A stretch of DNA of 11,283 nt from Spirochaetia bacterium (GCA_021286925.1 JAJTBL010000031.1:1-11283), one strand, 5' to 3'; counted from the stretch's first letter, positions 1 to 7,118 are shown. Translations and numbers: made by a program. The notes: generated from the sequence alone by a model not told the origin.

Positions 1-747
1 GTGTTGCGTATTGCCGGTGGTATCTTTACAAAAATTGCCGATATCGGTTCCGACAATTTTCGCTTTTCTGAAATCAAAAACAGTATGCTCAACCGGTAAA
101 GGCGCGCTTTCTAACGGAATCTGCCGTGCATCAACCGGGAGATATTGTGATGCATTCAGTGTGAGGATATGGTTTAAAATAGTGCCCTTACCTTCCCCTT
201 CCAGATTGAAATACGCATGATTGGTGAGATTGACGGGCGTCCTGGCATCGGTCACAGCGGTATAGTCCAGTTTCAAGGTGCCGTCTGCAGTGAGCGAGAC
301 AGCTACCTGGCAATTGAGGTTCCCCGGATAGCCTTCTTCGCCATCCCGGCTTTTCCTGCTGAAGACCACGCTGTTTTCTGCATCATGCACGGATGCCAAC
401 CAGAGCACCTTATCGAAACCACGTCTTCCGCCATGCAGATGGTTGGTGCCATTGTTGGCGAAAAGCTGGTATTCCTTGCCGTCGAGGGTAAATCGAGCGT
501 TCGAAATTCGATTAGCATATCTGCCGACCGTCGATCCTAAAAAAGGATGCTTGGCTGCGTAGGGACTCAGCGTAGCAAAACCGAGGAGGACATCTTCGAC
601 AATGCCATTCCTGTCTGGCATACGAAAACTGACCCATGTTGCGCCGAAATCGGTAAATACAGCCTGAAAATACCCCGCTTTTAAAATATAGAGCGAAACA
701 TCACTGCCGTCGACCAGTGTCCCGAAATATTTTTTTTTAACCGACAT
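1..747 (-). CDS. galM: Aldose 1-epimerase (galactose mutarotase), 3'-truncated by window edge
   Basis: Interconverts alpha and beta anomers of aldoses such as galactose or glucose, in the cytoplasm, feeding the Leloir pathway. The frame is open from the ATG at 747 to the left edge, giving 249 residues of a family that is usually about 340 to 350 long. Visible family motifs in order: GRYANR (75-80), NNGTNHLHGG (98-107) with the substrate-binding His105, and TNHAYFNL (175-182) with His177, the catalytic acid in the family. The catalytic base, a Glu nearer the C-terminus, lies outside the window. The start is supported by an AGGAG Shine-Dalgarno eight bases upstream and by the normal N-terminal strand pattern. 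It follows the SDR gene by 23 bases and is the last visible gene of the minus-strand block. No defect is seen. Confidence 0.93.
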   Translation of the reverse strand, partial: MSVKKKYFGTLVDGSDVSLYILKAGYFQAVFTDFGATWVSFRMPDRNGIVEDVLLGFATLSPYAAKHPFLGSTVGRYANRISNARFTLDGKEYQLFANNGTNHLHGGRRGFDKVLWLASVHDAENSVVFSRKSRDGEEGYPGNLNCQVAVSLTADGTLKLDYTAVTDARTPVNLTNHAYFNLEGEGKGTILNHILTLNASQYLPVDARQIPLESAPLPVEHTVFDFRKAKIVGTDIGNFCKDTTGNTQH

Positions 748-770
748 CAGAGACTCCTTCCATGTCCATT

Positions 771-1604
771 TTAAAGACGATAATACAGCTTATACAACAA
801 TTCGAACCATTTTGCAGGTATGACTCGCTTCAATCCCGCAGCGAATTTTTGAAATACAGGGCCGACAACAATCCTCAGCGGCATTTTTTTCTTTTCAAGT
901 ATACCAGCGACGGCGCGCGCGGCAACCTGGGGATCTGAGCCATGCATTTCATCATGTTCCTGGATGCTGATGGTCCTTTGAAATGCTTCAGAATAAGGAC
1001 TCCCCATCGTTCCGCTTTTTTTGCGGGCCGCTGTAAATCCAGTGCTGAAGTCCCCGGGTTCAACGATACAGACATCAATGCCGAAGGGTTTTACCTCATG
1101 ACGCAGCGACTCAACAAAGCCCTCGAGCGCAAATTTCGATGATGAATAAAAAGCCTGGAAAGGCATGCCGATTCTGCCTGCCAGCGATCCAATAATGACG
1201 ATTTTCCCTTGCTTCTGCTGGCGCATCTGAGGCAGACAGCCTTTTACTGCAAGGACAGTTCCCAGAAAATTGGTTCTCATTTGCAGATCAGCGTCGCTCA
1301 TCGCGGTGTCTTCTACGGAACCGGCAATTCCCATGCCGGCACAGGCAACAAGAACGTCGAGCCGTTGCTCATTTGCAATGACACATTTGACTGTTTCATA
1401 AACCGATGTTTCCGAAAGGACATCCATAGGGTAAAAAACAATCCCGTGTTCATCAGCTTTTCCGGGCTGAGATGGATTTCTGCCTGTTCCGTATACCCGG
1501 TATCCGCGGCTTGCGAGTTCAATGGCAACCGCTTTCCCAATGCCGCTGGTCGCGCCGGTTACCAACGCCACCTGAAGTTTTCCGCCTTTACCATTACTTT
1601 CCAT
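771..1604 (-). CDS. Short-chain dehydrogenase/reductase (classical SDR)
   Basis: A cytoplasmic NAD(P)-dependent oxidoreductase of 277 residues with a single Rossmann domain; the substrate cannot be told from sequence. The cofactor motif TGATSGIG is at 16-23 and an ACAG version of NNAG at 87-90. The catalytic set is complete: Asn112, Ser140, Tyr153 and Lys157 (YSSSK), followed by the PG turn at 183-184. Arg42 in TGRN after the second strand favours NADPH over NADH, which is an inference. The C-terminus (about 245-277) is basic and aromatic and resembles SDRs with a membrane-associated tail, but no clear membrane segment is visible. The start has AAGGAAAG directly after the stop of the upstream kinase gene, 11 bases away, so translation is probably coupled. 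galM follows 23 bases downstream. Confidence 0.9.
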   Translation of the reverse strand: MESNGKGGKLQVALVTGATSGIGKAVAIELASRGYRVYGTGRNPSQPGKADEHGIVFYPMDVLSETSVYETVKCVIANEQRLDVLVACAGMGIAGSVEDTAMSDADLQMRTNFLGTVLAVKGCLPQMRQQKQGKIVIIGSLAGRIGMPFQAFYSSSKFALEGFVESLRHEVKPFGIDVCIVEPGDFSTGFTAARKKSGTMGSPYSEAFQRTISIQEHDEMHGSDPQVAARAVAGILEKKKMPLRIVVGPVFQKFAAGLKRVIPAKWFELLYKLYYRL

Positions 1605-1615
1605 TTTTGCTTTCC

Positions 1616-2158
1616 TTATCGAACTTTGAAAGTCATGCCAGCCTCACCGACCGCGGAAACGATAATATGCGCAATTTGCTGAGGAGTCCATCGTTCTGTA
1701 TCGATGATCAGATGAGCCTGCGAAAGATCGTCCGTGTCGAGATTATAAATCTCTTTATACCGTTTCTGATCTCGCATATCACGTTCTGCGGTAAAACGGG
1801 CAAGCGCATCCTTGTCGCCGCCCTCCCGCTGGTAAATCCGGTTTACACGCGCAGTCGGGCTTGCTTTCAAATAGACTTTGAGCGTCGCTTCCGGAAGAAG
1901 CCATATGGCCAGCCGTGAACCAATAACACAATTCCCCTGCCTGGCCAATTCAATCTGCCGCGCATCCAGCAATTTGTCCCAGGATGGATCCTTATCCGCT
2001 TTTTCGAGGATTTCGGCAAGCGCAAGCCCCTTTTCAGCCGCCAAGGCTCTGAAGGTGTAATTGATGAAATGCAATCCAAGGGCTTCAGCGACAAGCCGCG
2101 AGACCGTCGTATTTCCACAGCCCGACTTTCCAGAAATCGCGATGATAATCGGTTCCAT
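1616..2158 (-). CDS. (d)CMP kinase, archaeal/type-2 family (cytidylate kinase-like)
   Basis: Predicted to phosphorylate CMP/dCMP with ATP in the cytoplasm. At 180 residues it matches the short archaeal-type CMP kinase family rather than the roughly 220-residue bacterial Cmk. Family features in order: P-loop GKSGCGNTT (10-18), the NYTFRALAAEKG segment (33-44), the DARQIELARQGNCVIGSRLA core strand (65-84), and the lid region RDMRDQKRYKEIY (126-138) followed by LDTDDLSQAHLIIDT. The usual Walker A lysine is Asn16 here, while a Lys occurs earlier at 11; whether ATP binding is kept is not clear from sequence alone. The ATG lies 6 bases after the yicC stop and its Shine-Dalgarno (GAGGAAG) overlaps that stop, so coupling is likely. 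A general cytidylate kinase-like NTPase is the alternative name. Confidence 0.82.
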   Translation of the reverse strand: MEPIIIAISGKSGCGNTTVSRLVAEALGLHFINYTFRALAAEKGLALAEILEKADKDPSWDKLLDARQIELARQGNCVIGSRLAIWLLPEATLKVYLKASPTARVNRIYQREGGDKDALARFTAERDMRDQKRYKEIYNLDTDDLSQAHLIIDTERWTPQQIAHIIVSAVGEAGMTFKVR

Positions 2159-2164
2159 TCTTCC

Positions 2165-3031
2165 TCACTCGATATTTCTCAGTTGTTCCCGAATATTTTC
2201 CAGGGCATCCTTCATTTCGATAATCGCATGCGACACCGGAATAAGAATGTTTTTCGAACCGATGGTGTTCACTTCACGGTTCATTTCCTGACAGAGGAAA
2301 TCCAGCTTCTTGGCTGGCATCTGTTCTGCCGCAATCGTCTTGAATGCGGCTAGATGCGCGTCCAGACGGGCGATTTCTTCATTAATAGTCAGACGAACCA
2401 GCTGGACGGCTACCTCCTGCAAAAGACGCTGTTCATCATAACCCTTGGGAAGCAGTTCATCAAAACGTTCCCTCAGCTGAGTTTTGATGAGTTCATCCAT
2501 CTGTGAAGCGTTCTGGCGTATTACGGCAAGCATCGAGGTAAAACGGTCCAATTCGGCAAAGATATTGGTGCCGGTCGCCTGTCCTTCACGCTTGCGGTGT
2601 TCATTGAATTCGTCAATCAGCGCGTTTAAAACCGGTTTGAGCGACTGCCAGATGACATCAATATCGACGTCACGGTCGTACTGCAAGACGCCATCAAAGC
2701 TGGCAATCATTGAAAGATTCGGCTTTTCGGTCATCTCCAGCGATTTGCCGATTTCTGCCAGCGCTGAGTAAATAGCTTTCGCCGCACTGGTATCAGGCTG
2801 GACATTGACTGGATAGGAAAAGCTTTTTACCCGAAGGCTGAATTCTATTTTACCTCGGCGAATGCTTTCAGACAGCGCTTGCTGAAAAAGCGGTTCAAAC
2901 ATGGAGAGCTGCGGCGGAAGGCTGATTACGATATCCAAGTAGCGATTGTTATAACTTTTTATCTGCATCGCCCCAGCAATGATGTCTGTCTTGAATTCTC
3001 GGCGGGCAAAGCCAGTCATGCTTGTGAACAT
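2165..3031 (-). CDS. yicC: YicC family endoribonuclease-like protein
   Basis: A 288-residue cytoplasmic protein of the YicC/YloC family, whose members have been linked to RNA cleavage and decay. The N-terminal YicC domain begins with MFTSMTGFAR and continues with IKSYNNRYLDI (24-34), matching the family pattern SxNhRYLD. A helical middle follows (about 130-200), then the C-terminal DUF1732 part: INEEIARLDAHL (216-227) and KLDFLCQEMNREVNTIGSK (242-260). Length is typical and no key segment is missing. The start codon shares its A with the murC stop (TAATG), and AAAGGA lies eight bases upstream inside murC, so translational coupling with murC is likely. In many bacteria yicC sits next to gmk; here the adjacent nucleotide kinase is of CMP kinase type. 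Confidence 0.93.
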   Translation of the reverse strand: MFTSMTGFARREFKTDIIAGAMQIKSYNNRYLDIVISLPPQLSMFEPLFQQALSESIRRGKIEFSLRVKSFSYPVNVQPDTSAAKAIYSALAEIGKSLEMTEKPNLSMIASFDGVLQYDRDVDIDVIWQSLKPVLNALIDEFNEHRKREGQATGTNIFAELDRFTSMLAVIRQNASQMDELIKTQLRERFDELLPKGYDEQRLLQEVAVQLVRLTINEEIARLDAHLAAFKTIAAEQMPAKKLDFLCQEMNREVNTIGSKNILIPVSHAIIEMKDALENIREQLRNIE

Positions 3032-4497
3032 TATTTCGTCCTTTCGGTCAGTGTTTCAAAAAGCGCCCGGCCGAGTTTCCAGTTGTCGCCAGCTCCCATG
3101 GTAACGAACAAATCACCTGGCTTCAGCAATGGTATGAGCTGATCAAGCGCATCTATCGGTTCTTCTGTGTACAAAAGAAATGACCATTGTTTCGGCAGCT
3201 TTTTCGCTTTTTCATAGATAGTCCGGCCGCTTAGTTCAGGATCCGGGGTTTCCCGCGCTGAAGGGTAAATCTTATGCAATACCACAGCATCTGCCGGTGT
3301 CAGGCTTTCCGCGAATGAATCCAGCAGGGCACGGGTCCTCGAATAGGTATGTGACATAAAGTCGACGATAAGACGGCGCGACGGCCAAAATGCTTTTATA
3401 CCCTCAAGGGTCGCTTTGATTGCCGTCGGATGATGCCCGTAATCATCAAGAATCAGAACACCTCCAGCTTCACCAATCACTTCGCTTCTGCGGCGAGAGC
3501 CCTTGAACCCCGAAAGCGCAGCTCGAGCAGACAGCAGAAACTGCCGCAATTCCTGTTCGGTTGCCTGGGGATATTCTCTGCGAAACAGCGTGACACAGAG
3601 GGCGATCGCAGCAACAGCATCGAGCACCAGATGTTTCCCGGGGACATGCAGGATAAATTCTTCAGAAAAAAGGCTCAGGGCAAAAGCTGTTCTGCCCTCT
3701 TCCTGCCGTGATGACTGAAGCGCAAATTCACCGGATGCTGAGAAACCATAGGGTATAAAGTTCAGGTCCTGCCGATCTTCGCGGATTCTTTCAGCAGCTT
3801 TTCGAGCTCCTGGATCATCATGGCAGTAAATAAAGGTCCCGCCATGAGGAAGCCGGTGACCGTATTCGACAAAGGCTTCGAGTATGGAATCATACGTTGG
3901 ATAATAATCCTGATGATCCGGCTCTACGGATGTCAGCGCAATTACCGAAGGAGAAAAGTGGAGAAAATGGCGCCGATACTCACAAGTTTCCGCAATAAAA
4001 TATCGGCTGCCCAGGCTGAGGGTACAGCGGTCTCCAAAGCTTGCGACAGCGGATCCAGCCAGAATCGTTGCGGGGAATGAAGCCTGCGCCATGATACTGC
4101 CTGCCATTGCAGTTGTCGTCGTTTTGCCATGAACTCCCGCGATTCCAGCGGAGACCATGGTTCTCGAAAGCGCACCCAAGGCTTCCGGATAGCTGAATAC
4201 AGCAAGATTCCGGCGGGTTGCCTCCAGTAATTCTGGATTTGTAGCAGGGTTGTATGCGGCTGAATATATGACAGTCGTATCGCCTTGAGGCAGATTTTTT
4301 TCAGAAAACTCTTCATGCACCACTATGCCGAGGCTCGAGAGAATTTTGTCGGTATAGAAGATATCCGGAACATCACTGCCCGAAACTCGCGCGCCGGCTC
4401 TGACAAGAATTTCAGCAAGCGCTGTCATTCCGGTTCCCTTGACGCCGACAAAATGAAACTGAGCCGATTTCAAGTTCTCTGGAAACTGCATAATCAT
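3031..4497 (-). CDS. murC: UDP-N-acetylmuramate--L-alanine ligase (MurC)
   Basis: Adds L-alanine to UDP-N-acetylmuramate with ATP, the first step of the peptide stem in cytoplasmic peptidoglycan precursor synthesis. At 488 residues it has the full three-domain Mur ligase layout. The N-terminal nucleotide-sugar site is GVKGTGM (18-24). The central ATP domain has GVHGKTTTT (121-129), the Mg-binding region around AETCEYRR (169-176) and EPDHQDYY (192-199), and PGKH (286-289). The C-terminal domain has DDYGHHPT (351-358) and MGAGDN (467-472). Where most MurC have EADESD, this one has ETCEYR, a variant I associate with some spirochaete and clostridial MurC. Mpl is less likely given length and motifs. 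No Shine-Dalgarno is seen before either possible ATG (4497 or 4491). Instead a promoter ends just upstream, suggesting a leaderless transcript. Confidence 0.93.
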   Translation of the reverse strand: MIMQFPENLKSAQFHFVGVKGTGMTALAEILVRAGARVSGSDVPDIFYTDKILSSLGIVVHEEFSEKNLPQGDTTVIYSAAYNPATNPELLEATRRNLAVFSYPEALGALSRTMVSAGIAGVHGKTTTTAMAGSIMAQASFPATILAGSAVASFGDRCTLSLGSRYFIAETCEYRRHFLHFSPSVIALTSVEPDHQDYYPTYDSILEAFVEYGHRLPHGGTFIYCHDDPGARKAAERIREDRQDLNFIPYGFSASGEFALQSSRQEEGRTAFALSLFSEEFILHVPGKHLVLDAVAAIALCVTLFRREYPQATEQELRQFLLSARAALSGFKGSRRRSEVIGEAGGVLILDDYGHHPTAIKATLEGIKAFWPSRRLIVDFMSHTYSRTRALLDSFAESLTPADAVVLHKIYPSARETPDPELSGRTIYEKAKKLPKQWSFLLYTEEPIDALDQLIPLLKPGDLFVTMGAGDNWKLGRALFETLTERTK

Positions 4498-4503
4498 GTC
4501 TGT

Positions 4504-4532
4504 ATTGTAGGTGAAAGTGCAAAAATGGACAA
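4504..4532 (-). promoter_or_regulatory. Sigma-70-type promoter for murC, probably leaderless
   Basis: On the minus strand TTGTCC (4532-4527) and TACAAT (4509-4504) are separated by exactly 17 bases; they match the -35 and -10 consensus at 4/6 and 5/6 positions. The expected start point, seven bases past the -10, is base 4497, which is the A of the murC ATG. No Shine-Dalgarno lies between, which agrees with a leaderless mRNA. The promoter sits in the 52-base gap after the GH57 C-terminal frame and would drive murC-yicC-cmk-SDR-galM independently of the upstream genes. Confidence 0.6.
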
Positions 4533-4549
4533 GTCGCCGTTCTGCGGAA

Positions 4550-5416
4550 TCATGCGTGCAGATGAATCGAGAGCGAGAACTGGGATGAGGATCCGGGCTG
4601 TATAACCACGTCCCAGCCTGCTCTTATCACCGTCCCCTGATAGATGTGTTCATGAGCTGCATGACTCTCTGCAGATGGTGCTTCCTGGCCCGGCAGCATG
4701 CAGAAGACGCTGAATTCCTCGGAGGGCTTTAATGCTTCGATGGTATTGCTAATCTGGAACCATGTGTTTTGAGGAGAACGAAATTCGACATTTTCTTTAA
4801 AATTGCTGTTAAAGGATAAAAAAGCGATCGATTGAATCTCCAGCGGGGCTTCGCTGACCGGCATCGGTATCCGTTCATGGCCATTGTATCGATAAAATTC
4901 GAGGTCCCGCAGATCGAGCGCAAGCTGAAAACGAATTTCGGGTCCAAAACGGCACTCTATTGTTTTGGATGAACGATTGATTATTTCATAATCAACGCTG
5001 ATGACATGCTTTTGAAAAAGATAGGTTTTGCGGAGCGAAAGCGGATGAGCCGCATCATCCTGCCTGAGTGAAAGTCCCTTAGCGTAGACAACTCGATTGA
5101 TATTTTTATCAGCTTCTTCCAAAGCATAATCAAAACTGCTCATATCGAGCTGTTCAGCGGCAAAACTTCCGATTGCGTAAAACTTGTCACGGAAAGATTC
5201 AGGCGGGATTGGCTGGGAGGTATAGGTACAGCAATAATTGTGTTTGGTTTTCATCGAATCGAGTTCAAAGATTGCGGCGCCTTTATTGCTGACATAGCAG
5301 TTATAATCATTTGCCTGATAGGCAGCTTCAGATTCACCGTCGCAATCGATATCATCAAAGACAAGTCCGGGGGTAAAGCTGCCATGAGCTCGGGTCGCTT
5401 TTTCAGCATGTATCAA
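4550..5416 (-). CDS. DUF1926-type C-terminal domain of GH57 protein (second reading frame of a split gene)
   Basis: 288 residues resembling the C-terminal beta-sandwich (DUF1926-like) that in GH57 4-alpha-glucanotransferases follows the catalytic barrel in the same chain. The visible pattern is FDDIDCDGESEAAYQANDY (19-37), then YVSNKGAAIFELD (41-53), a family-like start of the domain, followed by alternating strands to the C-terminus. The only start near the frame opening is TTG at 5416, overlapping the stop of the preceding frame as TTGA, with no convincing Shine-Dalgarno. The frame continues 15 codons upstream of that TTG, and those codons (RARAYHAL before IHAEK) look like the linker expected in full-length relatives. 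I therefore think this is the downstream part of one gene separated by a -1 frame change rather than an independent gene, but a coupled two-gene arrangement cannot be excluded. Confidence 0.7.
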   Translation of the reverse strand: MIHAEKATRAHGSFTPGLVFDDIDCDGESEAAYQANDYNCYVSNKGAAIFELDSMKTKHNYCCTYTSQPIPPESFRDKFYAIGSFAAEQLDMSSFDYALEEADKNINRVVYAKGLSLRQDDAAHPLSLRKTYLFQKHVISVDYEIINRSSKTIECRFGPEIRFQLALDLRDLEFYRYNGHERIPMPVSEAPLEIQSIAFLSFNSNFKENVEFRSPQNTWFQISNTIEALKPSEEFSVFCMLPGQEAPSAESHAAHEHIYQGTVIRAGWDVVIQPGSSSQFSLSIHLHA

Positions 5417-6435
5417 GGCATGATACGCGCGAGCCCTGATCTCGGGACGTTTTTCCTGGTCTTATCGCCTCGAAGCAGGTTCATGAGGGCGTGCATATAG
5501 TACATCTTATCGAAAAGCCTTTTCGAATAAGGATTTTGCATGATAATTCTGCGGACCGGATTTGTGTTGCAATAACTGCTTTGCCTGATTGGTACCTTTA
5601 TATTGTCTATAATTCGCGCAGAAGCACAGGACGAAAGATAGACAAGCGAGCCTGATTTTACCTGTTTCATGTAGGCCTGTGCTGTGGTGGTCTCATAGCT
5701 CAGGCAATTTTTTTGAAACCAGGCGAAGGTTTTTTCAAAAAGCACATCGGGAGAAGCCAGGCCGCTTTGCTCCCACATCCGTGGAATGGCACTGCCTCGC
5801 AGCATCACGGATACAAGCCCAAGATCGGGATGGCTGCTAAACTGATTCTGTATTATGTCTTCAAAGGATGCGATTGTCTGCAAATCTTCTTCTATGTCGA
5901 TCACGGGAAAGATGTGGATGAGTTTATGCTGGTCTTCGGTCAGGCGCGGTTTGAAAAGCTGTTCTGGCGCTAAATTGTCCATATCCAACAGCCTCAGCGG
6001 CAGGAAAGAGTAAGAAAAACCTGAATTCCTGAAAACTGATGGAAGACTTGAGTCCCAGGAATATTCCGGTATCCATGTCCCCGAGGGCCGCTTGCCGAAG
6101 GACTTTCGGAGATAGGTTGTCAACATTTCAATCTGGCCTAGACGATCCCCGGGCTGAATGACCGAATAGAGCGGATCGAAATACGGCCCCCCGAGCAGTT
6201 CGATTTGCTTTTTACCAAGCATTTCTTCCAAAAGAAGCATGAATTCAGGGTGGTTTTCTTCTATCCATTGCAGGACCGTTCCGGAATAATAGAGCACGGC
6301 ATGAATTGCTGGAAATTTATACAACCCTGAAAGAAAGGGCCGCCAGGAACTTTGGTATGTCCACTCGAATATCCGGCTTGAGATACCATGCGGCATTGAG
6401 TTGTATGTTCCAATAATGACCTTTTTATCCTGCAT
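5413..6435 (-). CDS. GH57-like glycoside hydrolase/4-alpha-glucanotransferase, N-terminal catalytic-type domain (degenerate)
   Basis: 340 residues resembling the barrel domain of GH57 amylase/4-alpha-glucanotransferases, enzymes that process alpha-1,4-glucans; probably cytoplasmic since no signal peptide is seen. Recognisable parts: HAVLYYSGTVLQWIEENHPEF (45-65, split here as HAVLYYSGTVLQ and WIEENHPEF), KQIELLGGPYFDP (76-88), DRLGQIEMLTTYLRKSFGKRP (97-117, ending FGKRP) and WIPEYSW (121-127) with Glu124 at the nucleophile position. The first conserved region, usually HQP, reads YNSMPHG (11-17), and the acid/base region, usually a DDGEKFG-like motif, reads MLRGSAIPRMW (211-221) without aspartate. 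The last residues after RGDKTRKN (322-329) do not look like the family, and the AQxxDxYWHG-type segment is absent. The start has AAGGG ten bases upstream. Likely inactive or highly diverged; a regulatory or non-catalytic role is possible. Confidence 0.75.
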   Translation of the reverse strand: MQDKKVIIGTYNSMPHGISSRIFEWTYQSSWRPFLSGLYKFPAIHAVLYYSGTVLQWIEENHPEFMLLLEEMLGKKQIELLGGPYFDPLYSVIQPGDRLGQIEMLTTYLRKSFGKRPSGTWIPEYSWDSSLPSVFRNSGFSYSFLPLRLLDMDNLAPEQLFKPRLTEDQHKLIHIFPVIDIEEDLQTIASFEDIIQNQFSSHPDLGLVSVMLRGSAIPRMWEQSGLASPDVLFEKTFAWFQKNCLSYETTTAQAYMKQVKSGSLVYLSSCASARIIDNIKVPIRQSSYCNTNPVRRIIMQNPYSKRLFDKMYYMHALMNLLRGDKTRKNVPRSGLARIMP

Positions 6436-6466
6436 CTATGATGAACCCTTATTGCGCAACCTATTC

Positions 6467-6495
6467 ATCATATACCAGACTGCTTGATAAATGAA
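6467..6495 (-). promoter_or_regulatory. Possible promoter for the GH57 gene
   Basis: On the minus strand TTCATT (6495-6490) and TATGAT (6472-6467) are 17 bases apart. The -10 is good (5/6) but the -35 is weak (3/6), and the adjoining TGGTATATG offers a shifted alternative. The predicted start would leave a leader of about 25 bases containing the AAGGG ribosome binding site at 6450-6446. The call rests on pattern only. Confidence 0.3.
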
Positions 6496-6575
6496 AGGCG
6501 GAAAAGCTTAAAAGTGAAAAATTTCAGTCTTGTCCTACGAAAAACTAATAATTAGATGCAAGTATGACACACTAT

Positions 6576-7073
6576 TCACATGATAACAAAAGACATGAGA
6601 AAAGCGATTCCAAGGCCAAGTATCGATCCGGCGATTACCTCAGGCCAAGTATGCCCGTGCACTTCTTTCAATGCTGTGTACGTGATGCCGAGTTTTCTCG
6701 ATAAATCTTGACCAAGTCGGTTCAGCGTCTTTGCCTGCAAGCCTGATGAACGACGCACACCTAGCGCGTCGCGAATGACTATGAGCGCAATAAAAAATGC
6801 CAGAATGAAGAGATTTGAAAAGCCCTCTTCAATCGCGATTGAAGTTGTGATAGCTACGGCAACAGCGGCATGGCTGGATGGCATTCCGCCGGTTCTCCAC
6901 AAAAAAATGACCAGCGTCTCTTTGATTTCTTTTTCCAATTCCTGCCGCGACCTGGCTTTCAGCAGGACGATAACAGCTTTCGCAAGCTGAGCGATAAAAA
7001 GACTCAATAATGCGGAGAGAAAAATCGGATTCGCAAAGAGTGCTGAAATTGTTGGTTTTGTCATACTGCTCAT
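6576..7073 (-). CDS. Divergent PAP2 family membrane protein (DUF212/YuiD-like)
   Basis: 165 residues of the small integral membrane family related to PAP2 phosphatases; the substrate is unknown, a lipid phosphate or similar being an inference from the superfamily. Membrane segments are visible at about 13-38, 86-101 and 145-165. Family signatures: WRTGGMPSSHAA (59-70), carrying the SSH part of the PAP2 site, then RDALGVRRSSGLQAKTLNRL (101-120) and KEVHGHTWPEVIAG (136-149), carrying the second histidine region. Length is normal. Two starts are possible, ATG at 7073 or at 7064; AAGG lies four bases before the first and 13 before the second, so neither is ideally spaced. It ends 140 bases before the GH57 start, with no clear terminator between them, and is divergently arranged with the rluA-type gene. 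Confidence 0.88.
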   Translation of the reverse strand: MSSMTKPTISALFANPIFLSALLSLFIAQLAKAVIVLLKARSRQELEKEIKETLVIFLWRTGGMPSSHAAVAVAITTSIAIEEGFSNLFILAFFIALIVIRDALGVRRSSGLQAKTLNRLGQDLSRKLGITYTALKEVHGHTWPEVIAGSILGLGIAFLMSFVIM

Positions 7074-7118
7074 CAGCCTTGAGTTTCGGCTTTGCGGGTG
7101 GTTTCTGTCAAGGGAGGC

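Noticed and set aside
11..540. Two adjacent plus-strand open frames at the left edge
   Set aside because: The minus strand here encodes an uninterrupted GalM with both active-site histidine motifs; the plus-strand frames are its antisense shadows.
1209..1918. Long plus-strand open frames opposite the SDR and CMP kinase genes
   Set aside because: They lie antisense to genes with complete family motifs, have no similarity I can recognise and no good ribosome binding sites.
5449..5460. A classic programmed -1 slippery heptamer (A AAA AAC) in the GH57 gene
   Set aside because: In the reading frame used the preceding codon ends in G (AGG AAA AAC), so the heptamer rule is not met; an indel in the A-run is more likely.
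6545..6555. CTAATAATTAG palindrome followed by T-run on the minus strand, as a PAP2 gene terminator
   Set aside because: The arms are five A/T-rich bases with a one-base centre, which cannot form a stable RNA hairpin.
7105..7110. Perfect TTGACA on the minus strand before the PAP2 gene
   Set aside because: No -10-like sequence lies 15 to 19 bases downstream.
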